A stretch of 64,000 nt of DNA from Mycobacteroides chelonae. Its GTDB lineage: Bacteria; Actinomycetota; Actinomycetes; Mycobacteriales; Mycobacteriaceae. This document shows, piece by piece, positions 17,750-27,643 of the stretch. The number at the start of each line of letters is the position of its first letter. The stretch's first letter is position 1. Below the pieces are notes generated by a model. That model had not been told where the DNA came from. It made no database searches and saw only the letters and a program-made list of their open reading frames with translations. Where the stretch lies: NCBI RefSeq assembly GCF_016767715.1, contig NZ_CP050145.1:1240001-1304000 (forward strand), read 5' to 3'. Position numbers and translations under genes: made by a program.

Positions 17750-18682
17750 CTATAGCTTGCGCAGGCGCAGCCGGTTGATCGAGTGGTCGGCATCTTTGCG
17801 GAGCACCAGCGTCGCCCGTGGCCGCGTCGGCAGGATGTTCTCCAGCAGGTTCGGCAGGTTGATCGAGTGCCAAATCTCCTGTGCGGCAAGGGTTGCCTGC
17901 TTATCGGATAGCTTGGCGTAGTGATGGAAATGTGATGAGGGATTTGCGAATGACGTGGAGCGCATGGCCAGGAACCGGGAGATGTACCACTGTTCGATGT
18001 CTTCAATGCGGGCGTCCACATAGATCGAGAAATCGAACAGATCCGAGACCATCAGGGTGGGGCCGGTTTGTAGTACGTTCAAGCCCTCGAGAATCAGGAT
18101 ATCGGGTTGCTGCACAACGTGTTTCTCGTTTTTGATGATGTCGTACAGCAGGTGTGAGTACACCGGGGCGGTGACCTCATGGGCTCCCGATTTGACCTCG
18201 GTGACGAATCGCAGCAGCCCGCGCCTGTTGTAGCTCTCCGGAAATCCCTTGCGGTGCATGATATTCCGCCGGGAAAGTTCGGCATTGGGGTAGAGGAATC
18301 CGTCGGTGGTCACCAGGTCCACGCGGGGATGGTGGTCCCAGCGGGCGAGCAGTGCCTGCAGCACGCGCGCCGTTGTCGACTTGCCGACCGCGACGCTGCC
18401 CGCGACGCCGATGACGAAGGGGACAAGACGGTCCGGGTGTTGGTCCCCGAGGAAGGTGGCGGTGGCGGCGAAGAGCCGCTGGCGCGCGGCCACCTGAAGG
18501 TGAATGAGGCGAGCCAGCGGCAGGTAGACCTCGGCGACCTCGGTCAGATCGATCTGCTCGCCCAGGCCACGCAGGCCGAAGAGCTCTTCCTCGGTGAGGA
18601 CCAGCGGCGTGGACTTGCGCAGCGCGCGCCACTGTTTCCGGTCGAACTCCACATAGGGGCTCGGCTCGCTCAGCCGCGGCAT
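17750..18682 (-). CDS. coaA: Pantothenate kinase, type I
   Basis: This 310-residue protein is very close to M. tuberculosis CoaA (Rv1092c). The P-loop [12 protein letters not shown], the substrate region [25 protein letters not shown] and the end [24 protein letters not shown] are all present. It phosphorylates pantothenate, the first and regulated step of coenzyme A synthesis, in the cytoplasm. The start at [11 protein letters not shown] (18682) matches the known protein; AAGACT seven bases upstream may be a leaderless -10. It is divergent from the DUF885 gene, and glyA and desA2 follow, as in M. tuberculosis. Confidence 0.98.
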   Translation of the reverse strand: MPRLSEPSPYVEFDRKQWRALRKSTPLVLTEEELFGLRGLGEQIDLTEVAEVYLPLARLIHLQVAARQRLFAATATFLGDQHPDRLVPFVIGVAGSVAVGKSTTARVLQALLARWDHHPRVDLVTTDGFLYPNAELSRRNIMHRKGFPESYNRRGLLRFVTEVKSGAHEVTAPVYSHLLYDIIKNEKHVVQQPDILILEGLNVLQTGPTLMVSDLFDFSIYVDARIEDIEQWYISRFLAMRSTSFANPSSHFHHYAKLSDKQATLAAQEIWHSINLPNLLENILPTRPRATLVLRKDADHSINRLRLRKL

Positions 18683-18735
18683 GGACGCAAGTCTTGCAGG
18701 AACCATTCGTGAACGCGGCACTAGGGTTGTGTGAC

Positions 18736-19944
18736 ATGGGCGATAACGGCCGGTCGGAGAACAGCCTCGTCAACGAATACCTGCTGCTCGGGCTGCGATT
18801 TGACCGTATTGAGAGTGGATACGTCGACTCCTTCACCGGTGATCCGGCGCTGCGGCAGCGTGTCGAGAACGAGCCCACCCCCGATCCGGCAGACCTGGCC
18901 CGCCAGGCCGCGGCCCTGCGGGCCGAGCTGACCGCAAGTGACCTCGATGCCGCGCGCAAGGCCTTCATCGATACGCACTTGAAGGCGTTGGCCTGTGCCG
19001 GCCGCAAGTTCGCCGGCGAGACCATCGGATTTGTCGACGAAGTGCATGACTACTTCGACGTGCGCATCGCGAAGGGCGACGAAGAGCGCTACCGGGAAGC
19101 CCATGAGGCACTGGAAAGTGTTCTGCCGGAGGGTGGTTCGCTGCTGGAACGGAAAACCGCCTATGACCGGTCCCAGGAAATTGACCCGAACCGCCTGCAG
19201 GAATGCGTCGACGCGTTCTCCAGTGCGCTGCGCGACCGGGTGCGCGCGGAGTTTCCGCTGCCCGACACCGAGACGATCACCTACGAGATCGTCAGTGACA
19301 AACCCTGGTCGGGGTTCAACTACTACGAGGGCAATTACCGCTCGACAGTCGCCATCAACTCCGATCTCAAGCAATATCTGACCAATGTGCCAGCTCTGAT
19401 CGCCCACGAGTCCTATCCCGGGCACCACACCGAGCACTGCCGCAAGGAGGCGGGTCTGGTGCACCTGGGGGACCAGCAGGAGCAGACCATCTTCCTGGTG
19501 AACACACCCCAGTGCCTGATGGCGGAGGGGCTCGCCGACCTCGCCCTGTACGCGGCCATCGGTGACGACTGGGGGCTGTGGGCACAGGAGATCTACGCCG
19601 ACCTCGGGCTGCGCTTCGACGGCGAACAGGCTCAGGCTGTCGGGCGGGCGCGGGCCGGACTGATCAACGTTCGCCAAGATGCGGCCCTGATGCTGCATGA
19701 CGAGCACCGTGACGTCGAGGACGTCATCGCATTCCTGAAACGCTGGCTGCTGGTCTCCGACGAGCGGGCCCGGCACATGCTCAAATTCCTGTCCTCGCCG
19801 TTGTGGCGGGCGTACATCTCCACCTACGTCGAGGGCTATCAATTGTTGAAGGGGTGGCTGGACCGTCGCCCCCCGGAACAGTCACTCACGACCCGCTTCG
19901 GGCGGCTGCTCGACGAGCCCCTGGTGGCGTCCACGCTGACATAG
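18736..19944 (+). CDS. DUF885-family putative metallopeptidase
   Basis: This 402-residue protein carries the DUF885 signature [11 protein letters not shown] near residue 224, an HExxxGHH zinc-site-like motif, followed by [18 protein letters not shown] with a likely glutamate ligand. The helical remainder is typical. It has no signal peptide. TAGGGT eight bases before the ATG suggests a leaderless mRNA. It is inserted between coaA and glyA, which are adjacent in M. tuberculosis. The family is usually annotated as a putative carboxypeptidase or dipeptidase; the substrate is unknown. Confidence 0.85.
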   Translation: MGDNGRSENSLVNEYLLLGLRFDRIESGYVDSFTGDPALRQRVENEPTPDPADLARQAAALRAELTASDLDAARKAFIDTHLKALACAGRKFAGETIGFVDEVHDYFDVRIAKGDEERYREAHEALESVLPEGGSLLERKTAYDRSQEIDPNRLQECVDAFSSALRDRVRAEFPLPDTETITYEIVSDKPWSGFNYYEGNYRSTVAINSDLKQYLTNVPALIAHESYPGHHTEHCRKEAGLVHLGDQQEQTIFLVNTPQCLMAEGLADLALYAAIGDDWGLWAQEIYADLGLRFDGEQAQAVGRARAGLINVRQDAALMLHDEHRDVEDVIAFLKRWLLVSDERARHMLKFLSSPLWRAYISTYVEGYQLLKGWLDRRPPEQSLTTRFGRLLDEPLVASTLT

Positions 19945-19965
19945 CCGCCGACTAGGCTGATGGCC

Positions 19966-21423
19966 ATGACGACCTCAGCATCCAGTGATATCGCGCAGGG
20001 CGCGCAGTACGCCGAGACCGCCAGCGCCGCCTACCGATCGGCCCTGGAAGTCATCGCGACCATCGAGCCGCGGATCGCGGATGCGACCCGTAAAGAGCTT
20101 GCTGACCAACGCGATTCGCTCAAGCTGATTGCCAGCGAGAACTACGCCTCGCCGGCCGTGCTGCTGACAATGGGTACCTGGCTGTCCGACAAGTACGCCG
20201 AGGGCACCATCGGCCACCGCTTCTATGCCGGTTGCCAGAACATCGACACCGTCGAGGCGCTGGCGGCCGAGCACGCCCGCGAGCTGTTCGGGGCGCCGTA
20301 CGCCTACGCGCAGCCGCACTCGGGTATCGATGCCAACCTCGTCGCCTACTGGGCGATCCTCGCGACACGCGTCGAGGCCCCCGCGCTGGCGGAAAAGGGG
20401 GTGCGCAACGTCAACGACCTCTCCGAGAGCGATTGGGAGGAGCTGCGCCACCAGTACGGCAATCAGCGCCTGATGGGTATGTCACTGGACACCGGAGGCC
20501 ACCTGACCCACGGTTTCCGCCCCAACATCTCGGGCAAGATGTTCCATCAGCGCAGCTACGGCACCGATCCCGAAACCGGCCTGCTGGACTATGACGCACT
20601 GGCCGCGGCGGCACGCGAGTTCAGGCCGCTGGTGCTGGTGGGTGGCTACTCCGCCTACCCGCGCCGGGTGAACTTCGCCAAGCTGCGTGAGATCGCCGAC
20701 GAGGTGGGCGCCACCCTGTTCGTCGATATGGCGCACTTCGCCGGCCTGGTCGCCGGAAAGGTGTTCACCGGCGACGAGGACCCGGTGCCGCACGCCCACA
20801 TCACCACGACCACCACCCACAAGTCGCTGCGCGGACCCCGCGGCGGCCTGGTGCTGGCCACCGCCGAGTACTCCGATGCCGTCGACAAGGGCTGCCCGAT
20901 GGTGCTGGGCGGACCGCTCTCGCACGTGATGGCCGCCAAGGCCGTCGCCCTGGCCGAGGCGCGCCAGCCCTCGTTCCAGGCGTACGCACAGCGCGTTGCC
21001 GACAACGCCAAGTCGCTGGCCGAGGGATTCCTGAAGCGGGGCGCACGCCTGGTCACCGGCGGAACCGACAACCATCTGGTGCTGCTCGACGTGCAGTCCT
21101 TCGGGCTTACCGGGCGGCAGGCCGAGTCGGCCCTGCTCGATGCCGGCGTGGTCACCAACCGCAACGCCATCCCGGCAGACCCCAATGGTGCCTGGTACAC
21201 CAGCGGCATTCGGTTCGGCACTCCGGCGCTCACCAGCCGCGGTTTCGACGCCGACGAGTTCGACAAGGTCGCCGAGCTTGTGGTCGACGTACTGTCCAAC
21301 ACCGAAGCCGATGGCACCTCGAAGGCGAAGTACACCCTTGCCGATGGTGTCGCGGATCGCGTGAAGGCCGCGTCGGCCGAACTGCTGGCCGCCAACCCCC
21401 TATATCCGGGCCTCACTCTCTAG
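19966..21423 (+). CDS. glyA: Serine hydroxymethyltransferase, long insert-bearing type
   Basis: This 485-residue PLP enzyme interconverts serine plus tetrahydrofolate with glycine plus methylene-tetrahydrofolate. The PLP lysine is in [14 protein letters not shown] (about K286), and [18 protein letters not shown] and [11 protein letters not shown] are family motifs. It is about 60 residues longer than usual: an N-terminal extension plus an extra segment of about 35 residues before GGHLTHG, covering [17 protein letters not shown]. Such a long form is shared by some actinobacteria and chlamydiae. The ATG at 19966 lies seven bases after TAGGCT, so it is preferred to the ATG six bases earlier. Its place beside coaA and desA2 equals glyA1 of M. 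tuberculosis. Confidence 0.95.
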   Translation: MTTSASSDIAQGAQYAETASAAYRSALEVIATIEPRIADATRKELADQRDSLKLIASENYASPAVLLTMGTWLSDKYAEGTIGHRFYAGCQNIDTVEALAAEHARELFGAPYAYAQPHSGIDANLVAYWAILATRVEAPALAEKGVRNVNDLSESDWEELRHQYGNQRLMGMSLDTGGHLTHGFRPNISGKMFHQRSYGTDPETGLLDYDALAAAAREFRPLVLVGGYSAYPRRVNFAKLREIADEVGATLFVDMAHFAGLVAGKVFTGDEDPVPHAHITTTTTHKSLRGPRGGLVLATAEYSDAVDKGCPMVLGGPLSHVMAAKAVALAEARQPSFQAYAQRVADNAKSLAEGFLKRGARLVTGGTDNHLVLLDVQSFGLTGRQAESALLDAGVVTNRNAIPADPNGAWYTSGIRFGTPALTSRGFDADEFDKVAELVVDVLSNTEADGTSKAKYTLADGVADRVKAASAELLAANPLYPGLTL

Positions 21424-21441
21424 GGTCTTTGGTCACCACGA

Positions 21442-21495
21442 GCGGACGCTTAGTACCCGCCCTTACTGGGGTTTTGCGGTACTAAGTGTCTCCGC
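21442..21495. terminator. Imperfect stem-loop after glyA, possible terminator or palindromic repeat
   Basis: CTTAGTACC and GGTACTAAG form a 9-base perfect core, extended by GCGGA and TCCGC around a small bulge. A run of four T follows GGGG in the loop. It lies between glyA and the desA2 promoter and could end glyA transcription, although no U-tract follows the stem. Confidence 0.45.
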
Positions 21496-21550
21496 GCGAA
21501 GGGCCGCGCGGCGATTTCCCATTTCTTATTCGTCCGGTTACCGTTACCGC

Positions 21551-22357
21551 ATGGCACAGAAACCTGTACCCAATGCGTTGACTCTTGAGCTGACGGATGT
21601 CGTCGCCGAGAACATCGATCGCCACCGCGACACCGCGGAGCTTTGGTACGCCCATGAGCACGTCCCCTACGACGAGGGCGAGAACTTCGCCTTCCTGGGC
21701 GGACGCGACTGGGAGCCCTCTGATGTCAAGTTGCCCAAGGCCGTCGTCGACGCCATCCAGATCCTGCTGATCACCAAGGACAACCTGGCGGGCTACCACC
21801 GCGAGATGGTCGAGCATTTCTCGCTGGAGATCATCCCGTGGGCCGACTTCATCGGTCGCTGGACCGCCGAGGAGAACCTGCACGCCATCGCGCTGCGCGA
21901 GTACCTCGTGGTGACCCGTAACGCCGACCCCAACGGCGACGAGGACACCCGACTGGCTCACGTCATGAAGGGCTACCGGGCCGACACGTACAACCAGATC
22001 GAGACACTGGTGTTCAACGCGTTCTTCGAGCAGATGCACGCGGTATTCGTGCAGAACCTGGCCGCGCAGACCGACGACGCCGTGCTCAAGGGCCTGCTCG
22101 CGAACATCGAGAAGGACGAGCGTCGCCACGAGCAGATCTACAGCAACATCGTGCTCGAATGCCTGCGTCTGCACCCCGAGGACACCATTGCCGCCATCAA
22201 GGCGCGCGCTGCGGAACTGAAGGTCATCGGTGCCGATATCGACGGTTACGAGGACAAGGTCGCCTCGGTGGCCGACGCCGGAATCATCGACGAGGTCACC
22301 GTGCAGGACGTGGTCCGCGAACTCACCGACAAGTGGGGCGTCACCGAGCGGCTCTGA
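21551..22357 (+). CDS. desA2: Acyl-ACP desaturase, DesA2-like
   Basis: This 268-residue di-iron protein has the ligand motifs EENLH (about residue 112) and DERRHE (about residue 193), in the acyl-ACP desaturase fold and in the place of Rv1094 (desA2). DesA2 is essential in mycobacteria and acts in mycolic-acid precursor desaturation. TACCGT six bases before the ATG suggests a leaderless mRNA. It ends 153 bases before the start of the phoAT-like ORF, and a palindromic repeat separates them. Confidence 0.95.
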   Translation: MAQKPVPNALTLELTDVVAENIDRHRDTAELWYAHEHVPYDEGENFAFLGGRDWEPSDVKLPKAVVDAIQILLITKDNLAGYHREMVEHFSLEIIPWADFIGRWTAEENLHAIALREYLVVTRNADPNGDEDTRLAHVMKGYRADTYNQIETLVFNAFFEQMHAVFVQNLAAQTDDAVLKGLLANIEKDERRHEQIYSNIVLECLRLHPEDTIAAIKARAAELKVIGADIDGYEDKVASVADAGIIDEVTVQDVVRELTDKWGVTERL

Positions 22358-22360
22358 TCT

Positions 22361-22430
22361 TTCGCCGAGTGTCGACCTGTCGCGGGGGACACTCGCGTTT
22401 TCTGTGTGACAACTCGACACTCGCGCGAAA
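22361..22430. repeat. Intergenic inverted repeat, GAGTGTCGA type, copy 2
   Basis: TTTCGCCGAGTGTCGA at the left and CGACACTCGCGCGAAA at the right are near-complementary, and a third GACACTCGCG lies inside at 22388-22397. It follows the desA2 stop. The arms match those of the element at 753-814. It may terminate desA2, but the shared sequence suggests a dispersed family. Confidence 0.55.
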
Positions 22431-22510
22431 TGTGCGTTAACCCGGAGTTAGTCAACACGCTCGATTCGGTGCGCGGCATCTGCGCGTAGGTGCGAGTAGC
22501 GTCAAAAGCG

Positions 22511-22678
22511 ATGGCTAGCGACATGCTTTGCTATCCGGGAGGTACTGATCGTGGCGAAAACGACAGGACCGGCCCCGGTCCTGATGTGGACGGTCTCACG
22601 AGGCGTCCACGCACGGTACCGACCGCGTCCACGACAGATCGCGTGTGGTGCCGCACGGATGTCAGGAGCGCTCGGTGA
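22511..22678 (+). CDS. phoAT: Small ORF overlapping phoH2, candidate antitoxin PhoAT
   Basis: This is a 55-codon frame whose TGA overlaps the phoH2 GTG by four bases (GTGA), the arrangement described for the phoAT-phoH2 toxin-antitoxin operon of mycobacteria. TAGCGT eight bases before the ATG at 22511 supports transcription from here. The product is Arg-rich with no recognisable domain. I cannot confirm its sequence similarity to known PhoAT. A GTG at 22490 would give a slightly longer version. Confidence 0.55.
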   Translation: MASDMLCYPGGTDRGENDRTGPGPDVDGLTRRPRTVPTASTTDRVWCRTDVRSAR

Positions 22679-24000
22679 CTGCTTCAAAGAACCCTGGGAC
22701 AATCCGTACCTATGTGCTCGACACCTCGGTGTTGTTGTCCGACCCTTGGGCCACAAACCGATTCGCCGAACACGAGGTAGTGATCCCGTTGGTGGTGATC
22801 AGCGAGCTGGAAGGCAAGCGTCACCATCACGAGTTGGGTTGGTTCGCCCGTACTGCGTTGCGGATGCTGGATGATCTGCGGTTGGAGTATGGCCGCCTTG
22901 ATCAGTCCATTCCTGTAGGGACACAGGGTGGTTCGCTGCACGTCGAGCTGAACCACACCGACCCTTCGGTGCTGCCCGTGGGCTTCCGCACCGACTCCAA
23001 CGACTCTCGGATTCTGGCGTGCGCACTCAACCTCGCCGCCGAGGGCAAGCTGGTTACGTTGGTGAGCAAGGACATCCCGCTGCGTGTCAAGGCCGGTGCG
23101 GTGGGCTTGGCCGCCGACGAGTACCGGGCCCAGGACGTGGTGAATTCGGGCTGGACAGGCATGACCGAACTGGACACCACTGCCGAGGTCATCGACTCGC
23201 TCTTCGAGTCAGGCGAGGCTGATCTGGAGGCGGCGCGAGATCTTCCGTGCCACACCGGAGTTCGGTTACTCGGCGGTACCTCGAGCGCTCTTGGCCGAGT
23301 CAACGCGGAGAAGCGGGTGCAGTTGGTGCGCGGTGACCGCGAGGTCTTCGGACTGCGTGGGCGCTCCGCGGAACAGCGTGTGGCACTGGACATCCTGCTC
23401 GATGAGTCGGTAGGCATCGTTTCCCTGGGTGGCAAGGCAGGCACCGGTAAGTCGGCGCTGGCGTTGTGCGCCGGACTGGAAGCGGTGCTGGAGCGCCGCA
23501 GTCACCGCAAGGTCGTGGTGTTCCGGCCGCTGTATGCGGTAGGCGGTCAGGAACTGGGCTATCTGCCGGGCAGTGAGAGCGAGAAGATGGGCCCGTGGGC
23601 GCAGGCCGTCTTCGACACCCTCGAAGGTCTGGCGTCGCCAGCAGTCATCGAAGAAGTGCTGTCGCGCGGCATGCTCGAGGTGCTCCCACTCACGCACATC
23701 CGCGGGCGGTCCCTGCACGACTCCTTTGTGATCGTCGACGAGGCGCAGTCCCTGGAGCGCAACGTGCTGCTGACGGTGCTGTCGCGGCTGGGCACCGGCT
23801 CGCGGGTGGTGCTCACCCACGATGTCGCACAGCGCGACAACCTGCGTGTCGGTCGTCACGACGGTGTCGCTGCGGTGATCGAGAAGCTCAAGGGTCATCC
23901 GCTGTTCGCGCACGTCACGCTGGTGCGCAGCGAGCGTTCGCCCATCGCCGCGCTGGTCACGGAGATGCTGGAGGAGTTCGGCCCCGGGCTCTCTTCCTGA
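22675..24000 (+). CDS. phoH2: PhoH2: PIN-domain RNase fused to PhoH ATPase/RNA helicase
   Basis: This 441-residue protein has an N-terminal PIN domain ([12 protein letters not shown] from residue 12, then ISELEG and a DSRILACA acidic block) and a C-terminal PhoH P-loop domain with Walker [11 protein letters not shown] (about residue 254) and Walker B IVDEAQS (about residue 353). Established knowledge: mycobacterial PhoH2 couples RNA helicase and RNase activities and is a toxin restrained by PhoAT. An AGGAGCG precedes the GTG start, which overlaps the small upstream ORF. Position equals Rv1095. Confidence 0.95.
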   Translation: MTASKNPGTIRTYVLDTSVLLSDPWATNRFAEHEVVIPLVVISELEGKRHHHELGWFARTALRMLDDLRLEYGRLDQSIPVGTQGGSLHVELNHTDPSVLPVGFRTDSNDSRILACALNLAAEGKLVTLVSKDIPLRVKAGAVGLAADEYRAQDVVNSGWTGMTELDTTAEVIDSLFESGEADLEAARDLPCHTGVRLLGGTSSALGRVNAEKRVQLVRGDREVFGLRGRSAEQRVALDILLDESVGIVSLGGKAGTGKSALALCAGLEAVLERRSHRKVVVFRPLYAVGGQELGYLPGSESEKMGPWAQAVFDTLEGLASPAVIEEVLSRGMLEVLPLTHIRGRSLHDSFVIVDEAQSLERNVLLTVLSRLGTGSRVVLTHDVAQRDNLRVGRHDGVAAVIEKLKGHPLFAHVTLVRSERSPIAALVTEMLEEFGPGLSS

Positions 24001-24022
24001 ACTGACGGTTACGCTGTGGGGC

Positions 24023-24889
24023 GTGCTATCCAAGCGTGATGTCTTTCGGTGGACGATGGTCGCGGCCGCTGTGGGAAGTTTGATCGCGGCCGCGATCGTC
24101 GTCACCGACAAGCAGCGCGCTCTCGCCGAGCCGGTGGACTGCCAACGTGAGAAGTGCGTCGCGCTGACATTCGACGACGGGCCCAGCCCGTTCACCGACC
24201 GGCTGCTGGATATCCTGCGAGCCAACGGCGCGCACTCGACCTTCTTCGAAATCGGCAACAAGGTTCAGCGCGATCCGGCGGGCGCCAAACGAGTGGTCGA
24301 TGCCGGGATGGAACTCGGCAGCCACACCTGGGAACACCCGAACATGACGACGATCCCGCCGGAGGCGATCGCCAGCCAGCTGAGTAAGGCCAGCGATGCG
24401 ATCGAAGCGGCCACGGGCAAGCGCCCCAAGCTGTTCCGAACCGCTGGCGGCCTGATCAACGACCAGGTGCTGGCCGAGGCCAAGAAACAGGGGCTGGCCG
24501 ATATCAACTGGGATGTGATCCCGTTCGACTGGGCCAACGATTCGAACACCGACGCCACCCGAGCCATCCTGATGTCACAGATCAAGCCGGGATCTGTGGT
24601 GCTGTTCCACGACACTTACTCCAGCACAGTGGATCTGGTGGAGCAGTTCCTCCCGGTGCTCAGGGACAACGGATACCACGCGGTCACCGTCACGAAGCTG
24701 CTCGGTCCGCGTGAACCCGGTAGCAGTTACGGCAGCCGCGATAACGGGCCACCTGTGAACCTGCTGAAAGATATTCCGGAGTCGGAGATTCCGCCGCTGC
24801 CGAACACTCCGTCGCCGCTGCCCGCGACGAACATCCCCATCACCGACCTGCCCAATCAGGGTGCGGGTGGACCGGCCGTCGGGCAGTAG
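24023..24889 (+). CDS. Secreted polysaccharide deacetylase (NodB domain, Rv1096-like)
   Basis: This 288-residue protein has an N-terminal membrane or signal segment (WTMVAAAVGSLIAAAIVV) followed by a NodB domain: TFDDGPS with catalytic and metal Asp at about 51-52, SHTWEH with metal His at about 101 and 105, and the late RTAGG and LFHDTYS. It removes N-acetyl groups from peptidoglycan or similar glycans, outside the membrane. The C-terminus is Pro-rich. TACGCT seven bases before the GTG suggests a leaderless start. The stop overlaps the next gene by one base. Confidence 0.93.
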   Translation: MLSKRDVFRWTMVAAAVGSLIAAAIVVTDKQRALAEPVDCQREKCVALTFDDGPSPFTDRLLDILRANGAHSTFFEIGNKVQRDPAGAKRVVDAGMELGSHTWEHPNMTTIPPEAIASQLSKASDAIEAATGKRPKLFRTAGGLINDQVLAEAKKQGLADINWDVIPFDWANDSNTDATRAILMSQIKPGSVVLFHDTYSSTVDLVEQFLPVLRDNGYHAVTVTKLLGPREPGSSYGSRDNGPPVNLLKDIPESEIPPLPNTPSPLPATNIPITDLPNQGAGGPAVGQ

Positions 24890-27249
24890 TGGTGCGACTC
24901 GTCGCCTTGGTGTTGATCACGGCACTGCTTGTCGGGCCCGCCAGCGTCGTACTTCCCGCTCCTCAGCGCTACGTCGCGACGATCAGCCGAGACGAACGCG
25001 GTGTCCCGCATGTCAGCGCGGACGATTGGGGCTCATTGGGTTACGGCACCGGGTATGCGTTCGCAGAGGACCGTGCCTGCACTCTGATCGACCAGATCAT
25101 CAAGGTCCGCGGCGAGCGCAGCAAGTGGCTGGGGCCCGGCGCCGGCAATCGGAACATCGATATGGACTTCGGTTACCGCCACCTGAAACTGTGGGAGAAC
25201 GCCCCCAAACGCTGGGCCGATCAGCCGGTCAGAGTGCGTGAGCTCGTCGACGGGTACGTAGCCGGGTTCAACGAATCCCTGGCGCTCAACGGCGTGAACG
25301 GTGGCTGGTGCGACGGTGCCGGTTGGGTCGGCCCGATCACGTCGCAGGACTTGTACGCGCATTTCTCCGATGTCGTGATGACGGTGTCCAGCATCTCCAT
25401 GATCACCGAAATCGGTAGGGCACAGCCGCCTTCAGGCACATCGGCGCCGCACCCGGGTGCGCTGCCCGCCCGGCCGCAGATGGGAAGTAACGGCTGGGCG
25501 TTGGGATCGGAACGCTCCAGCACCGGCGGCGGCCTGTTATTGGCCAACCCGCATTACCCCTGGACGGGCGAGAACCGCCTCTGGGAGGCGCATCAGAGCA
25601 TTCCCGGACAGCTCAACGTCTACGGCGTCGGATTGTCCGGAATGCCTTTGGTGCAGCTCGGATTCACCGATGCGGTGGCGTGGACGGCCACCGTGGCAGC
25701 CGGGCGCCGCTTCGCGCTGTATCGCTACGACCTGGATGCGTCCGACCCCACCGCGTACTACGTGGACGGACGGCGCGAGGTGATGACGCCCGACCCCATC
25801 ACCATCGAAGTGGCGGGCGAACAGGGCATCTCGCCGATGAGCCGCACCCTCTACTCCACCAAGCACGGACCGGTGGCCGACGTGGACACCGTGGGCTGGA
25901 CACGGGCGCAGGCCATCGCGATGGCCGACGCCAACGCCGATACCAACACCACGCTGACCCAGTATCTGGGCATGGCCACCGCGAAATCAATGGATGATTT
26001 CCAGGATGTTTTCCGGGCCAATCGGGGTGTGCCATGGATGAACACCGTCTCGACGAGCGCCGACGGACGTGCCTGGATTGTCGACAGCTCCGCCACCCCC
26101 AATCTGTCCAGGGAGGCGCTCGCCGCGTGGGCGGTGGATCGCGAAAAGCCGGGCCTGATCAGGGATGCGTATCGCTCCGCGGGCATGGTGGTGCTCAATG
26201 GCTCCCGGTCGCTCTTCGACTGGGCCGATGATGACAACGCCGCGGCGCCCGGGCTCATCGGGTACGACCACATGCCCCAGCTCGAGCGGCGAGATTATGT
26301 CTTCAACGCCAATGACAGTATGTGGCTTGCTCATCCGGATCAGCTGCTCACCGGCCATCAGCCACAACAAGGTGGCGAGGGGTGGATGCTGACGCCCCGC
26401 ACCAAGACCAACGCGCGACTCCTCGCCGAGAACAGCGGTAAGTGGACGATCGACGATGTGGGTGCCGCGTTGTTCTCCGACCGCGCGATCCTCGCCGACC
26501 AGCTGCGTATACCGCTGGTGCGGGCATGCACGGCGACCAAGGTCGTCGACGGTGTGGACCTGGCCCCGGCATGCTCGGCGCTGGCCGCCTGGGACGGCAG
26601 ATTCACCAAGACCGCCCGCGGTGCCGCCGTGTTCCGCGAATGGCTCTCCCGCTTTACCCCCGAGGAGCGAAAGGACCGCGGCAGGCTTTTCGCCGACGGA
26701 TTCAGCCCTGCCAATCCTATTGGCTCGCCCTCGGTTCCGGCCGCCGACGTCGGGCCGTGGCTCACCGAACTGGCGGCCGCCGTGCGGCTGCTGCAGCGCG
26801 CCGGCATTCCGGTCGATGCGCCCTTGGGGGACCTGCAACGCGAGGTGCACACCGGACGGCTGCTGCCGATCGGCGGCGGAACCGATATCGAAGGCGCCGT
26901 CAACATCGTGGACTGCTGCTCCTGGGGCACCAGCTCCGAGCCGCAGCCCAGTCCCGGTGAACGCCTGGAACCCGGCACGGAGCTGCGCGCCATCCCGGGC
27001 CCATCGGGGGTGCTCAACGGGTACCCCATCCAGGAAGGCGACAGCTTCATCATGGCGTTGCAATACGGTCCCGACGGGCCGGATGCGAAAGGCCTTCTGG
27101 TCTACGGCAACCCGGACGATTCCAGGAATCCCGCCTACTACGCGGGCGCCCAGGCATTCAGTGCCGAACAGCTGCGCCCATTGGCCTTCAGCGCCGCCGA
27201 CGTCGCCAAGGAAGCGGTGTCCACGGTGACGATATCGAGGCCGCGCTAA
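24889..27249 (+). CDS. Penicillin-acylase-family (Ntn-hydrolase) secreted acylase
   Basis: This 786-residue protein has a signal peptide (VRLVALVLITALLVGPASVV) and the penicillin-acylase layout: an alpha-like part with DERGVPHVSADD and FAEDRACTLIDQI, then a spacer and MGSNGWALG, where the Ser (about residue 200) would be the autocatalytic nucleophile of the beta chain. PHYPW, VQLGFTDAVAW and SKHGP-like segments follow. Members cleave amides of penicillins, acyl-homoserine lactones or lipopeptides; the substrate here is unknown. It is translationally linked to the deacetylase, suggesting cell-wall work. A perfect-type terminator follows. Confidence 0.9.
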   Translation: MVRLVALVLITALLVGPASVVLPAPQRYVATISRDERGVPHVSADDWGSLGYGTGYAFAEDRACTLIDQIIKVRGERSKWLGPGAGNRNIDMDFGYRHLKLWENAPKRWADQPVRVRELVDGYVAGFNESLALNGVNGGWCDGAGWVGPITSQDLYAHFSDVVMTVSSISMITEIGRAQPPSGTSAPHPGALPARPQMGSNGWALGSERSSTGGGLLLANPHYPWTGENRLWEAHQSIPGQLNVYGVGLSGMPLVQLGFTDAVAWTATVAAGRRFALYRYDLDASDPTAYYVDGRREVMTPDPITIEVAGEQGISPMSRTLYSTKHGPVADVDTVGWTRAQAIAMADANADTNTTLTQYLGMATAKSMDDFQDVFRANRGVPWMNTVSTSADGRAWIVDSSATPNLSREALAAWAVDREKPGLIRDAYRSAGMVVLNGSRSLFDWADDDNAAAPGLIGYDHMPQLERRDYVFNANDSMWLAHPDQLLTGHQPQQGGEGWMLTPRTKTNARLLAENSGKWTIDDVGAALFSDRAILADQLRIPLVRACTATKVVDGVDLAPACSALAAWDGRFTKTARGAAVFREWLSRFTPEERKDRGRLFADGFSPANPIGSPSVPAADVGPWLTELAAAVRLLQRAGIPVDAPLGDLQREVHTGRLLPIGGGTDIEGAVNIVDCCSWGTSSEPQPSPGERLEPGTELRAIPGPSGVLNGYPIQEGDSFIMALQYGPDGPDAKGLLVYGNPDDSRNPAYYAGAQAFSAEQLRPLAFSAADVAKEAVSTVTISRPR

Positions 27250-27293
27250 CGGTGTCGGGACCGGCATGGTGCGCATGCCGGTCCTGACACCGT
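27249..27293. terminator. Long terminator hairpin after the acylase
   Basis: The arms 27249-27268 and 27274-27293 pair at 19 of 20 positions around the loop GTGCG. It lies between convergent genes, the acylase and the CsbD gene, and can end both. No U-run is evident on the plus side. Confidence 0.85.
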
Positions 27294-27300
27294 GGCGTGA

Positions 27301-27510
27301 TTACTTGCCGGTCAACTTATCTTTGACCGCTTCGACGCCTTCTTTCACTTTGTCTGCGGCATCAGAGATCGCCTGCTTGGCGGAGGCAATTCCCTGATCC
27401 GCTTGCCCCTCGGCCTTAAGGTCATCGTTATCGGTTGCGGCTCCAAAGGCCTCCTTCGCGCGACCCTTCAGATCCTCGGCCTTGTTCTTTGCGTCGTCGG
27501 TTATTCCCAT
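27301..27510 (-). CDS. CsbD-family stress protein
   Basis: This 69-residue hydrophilic protein, MGITDDAKNKAEDLKGRAKEAFG, is rich in Lys, Asp and Ala with repeated AKEA/ADK units, typical of CsbD. CsbD proteins accumulate in stress under alternative sigma factors; the mechanism is unknown. The ATG at 27510 has an AAGGG about ten bases ahead. A longer frame upstream lacks the family start. It is the last gene before the Asp23 cluster on this strand, with a 133-base gap that probably contains its own promoter. Confidence 0.9.
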   Translation of the reverse strand: MGITDDAKNKAEDLKGRAKEAFGAATDNDDLKAEGQADQGIASAKQAISDAADKVKEGVEAVKDKLTGK

Positions 27511-27643
27511 TCTGGAACCCTTTCCGTTTGGCGGTGTTCGATCGTTACCTACTCCTGGGGCATCCGTCCATTCACGTTTGCACCCAAGTCTTTTCATCTA
27601 CTTCAGGCCGCATCGATGGGTAAGTGCATCGGGCATCGCGTGC

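Noticed and set aside
18721..19842. Minus-strand open frame of 373 codons
   Set aside because: It lies antisense to the DUF885 gene, which has a clear metallopeptidase-like motif.
25987..27276. Minus-strand open frame of 429 codons under the acylase
   Set aside because: Shadow of the acylase gene; no domain and unlikely composition.
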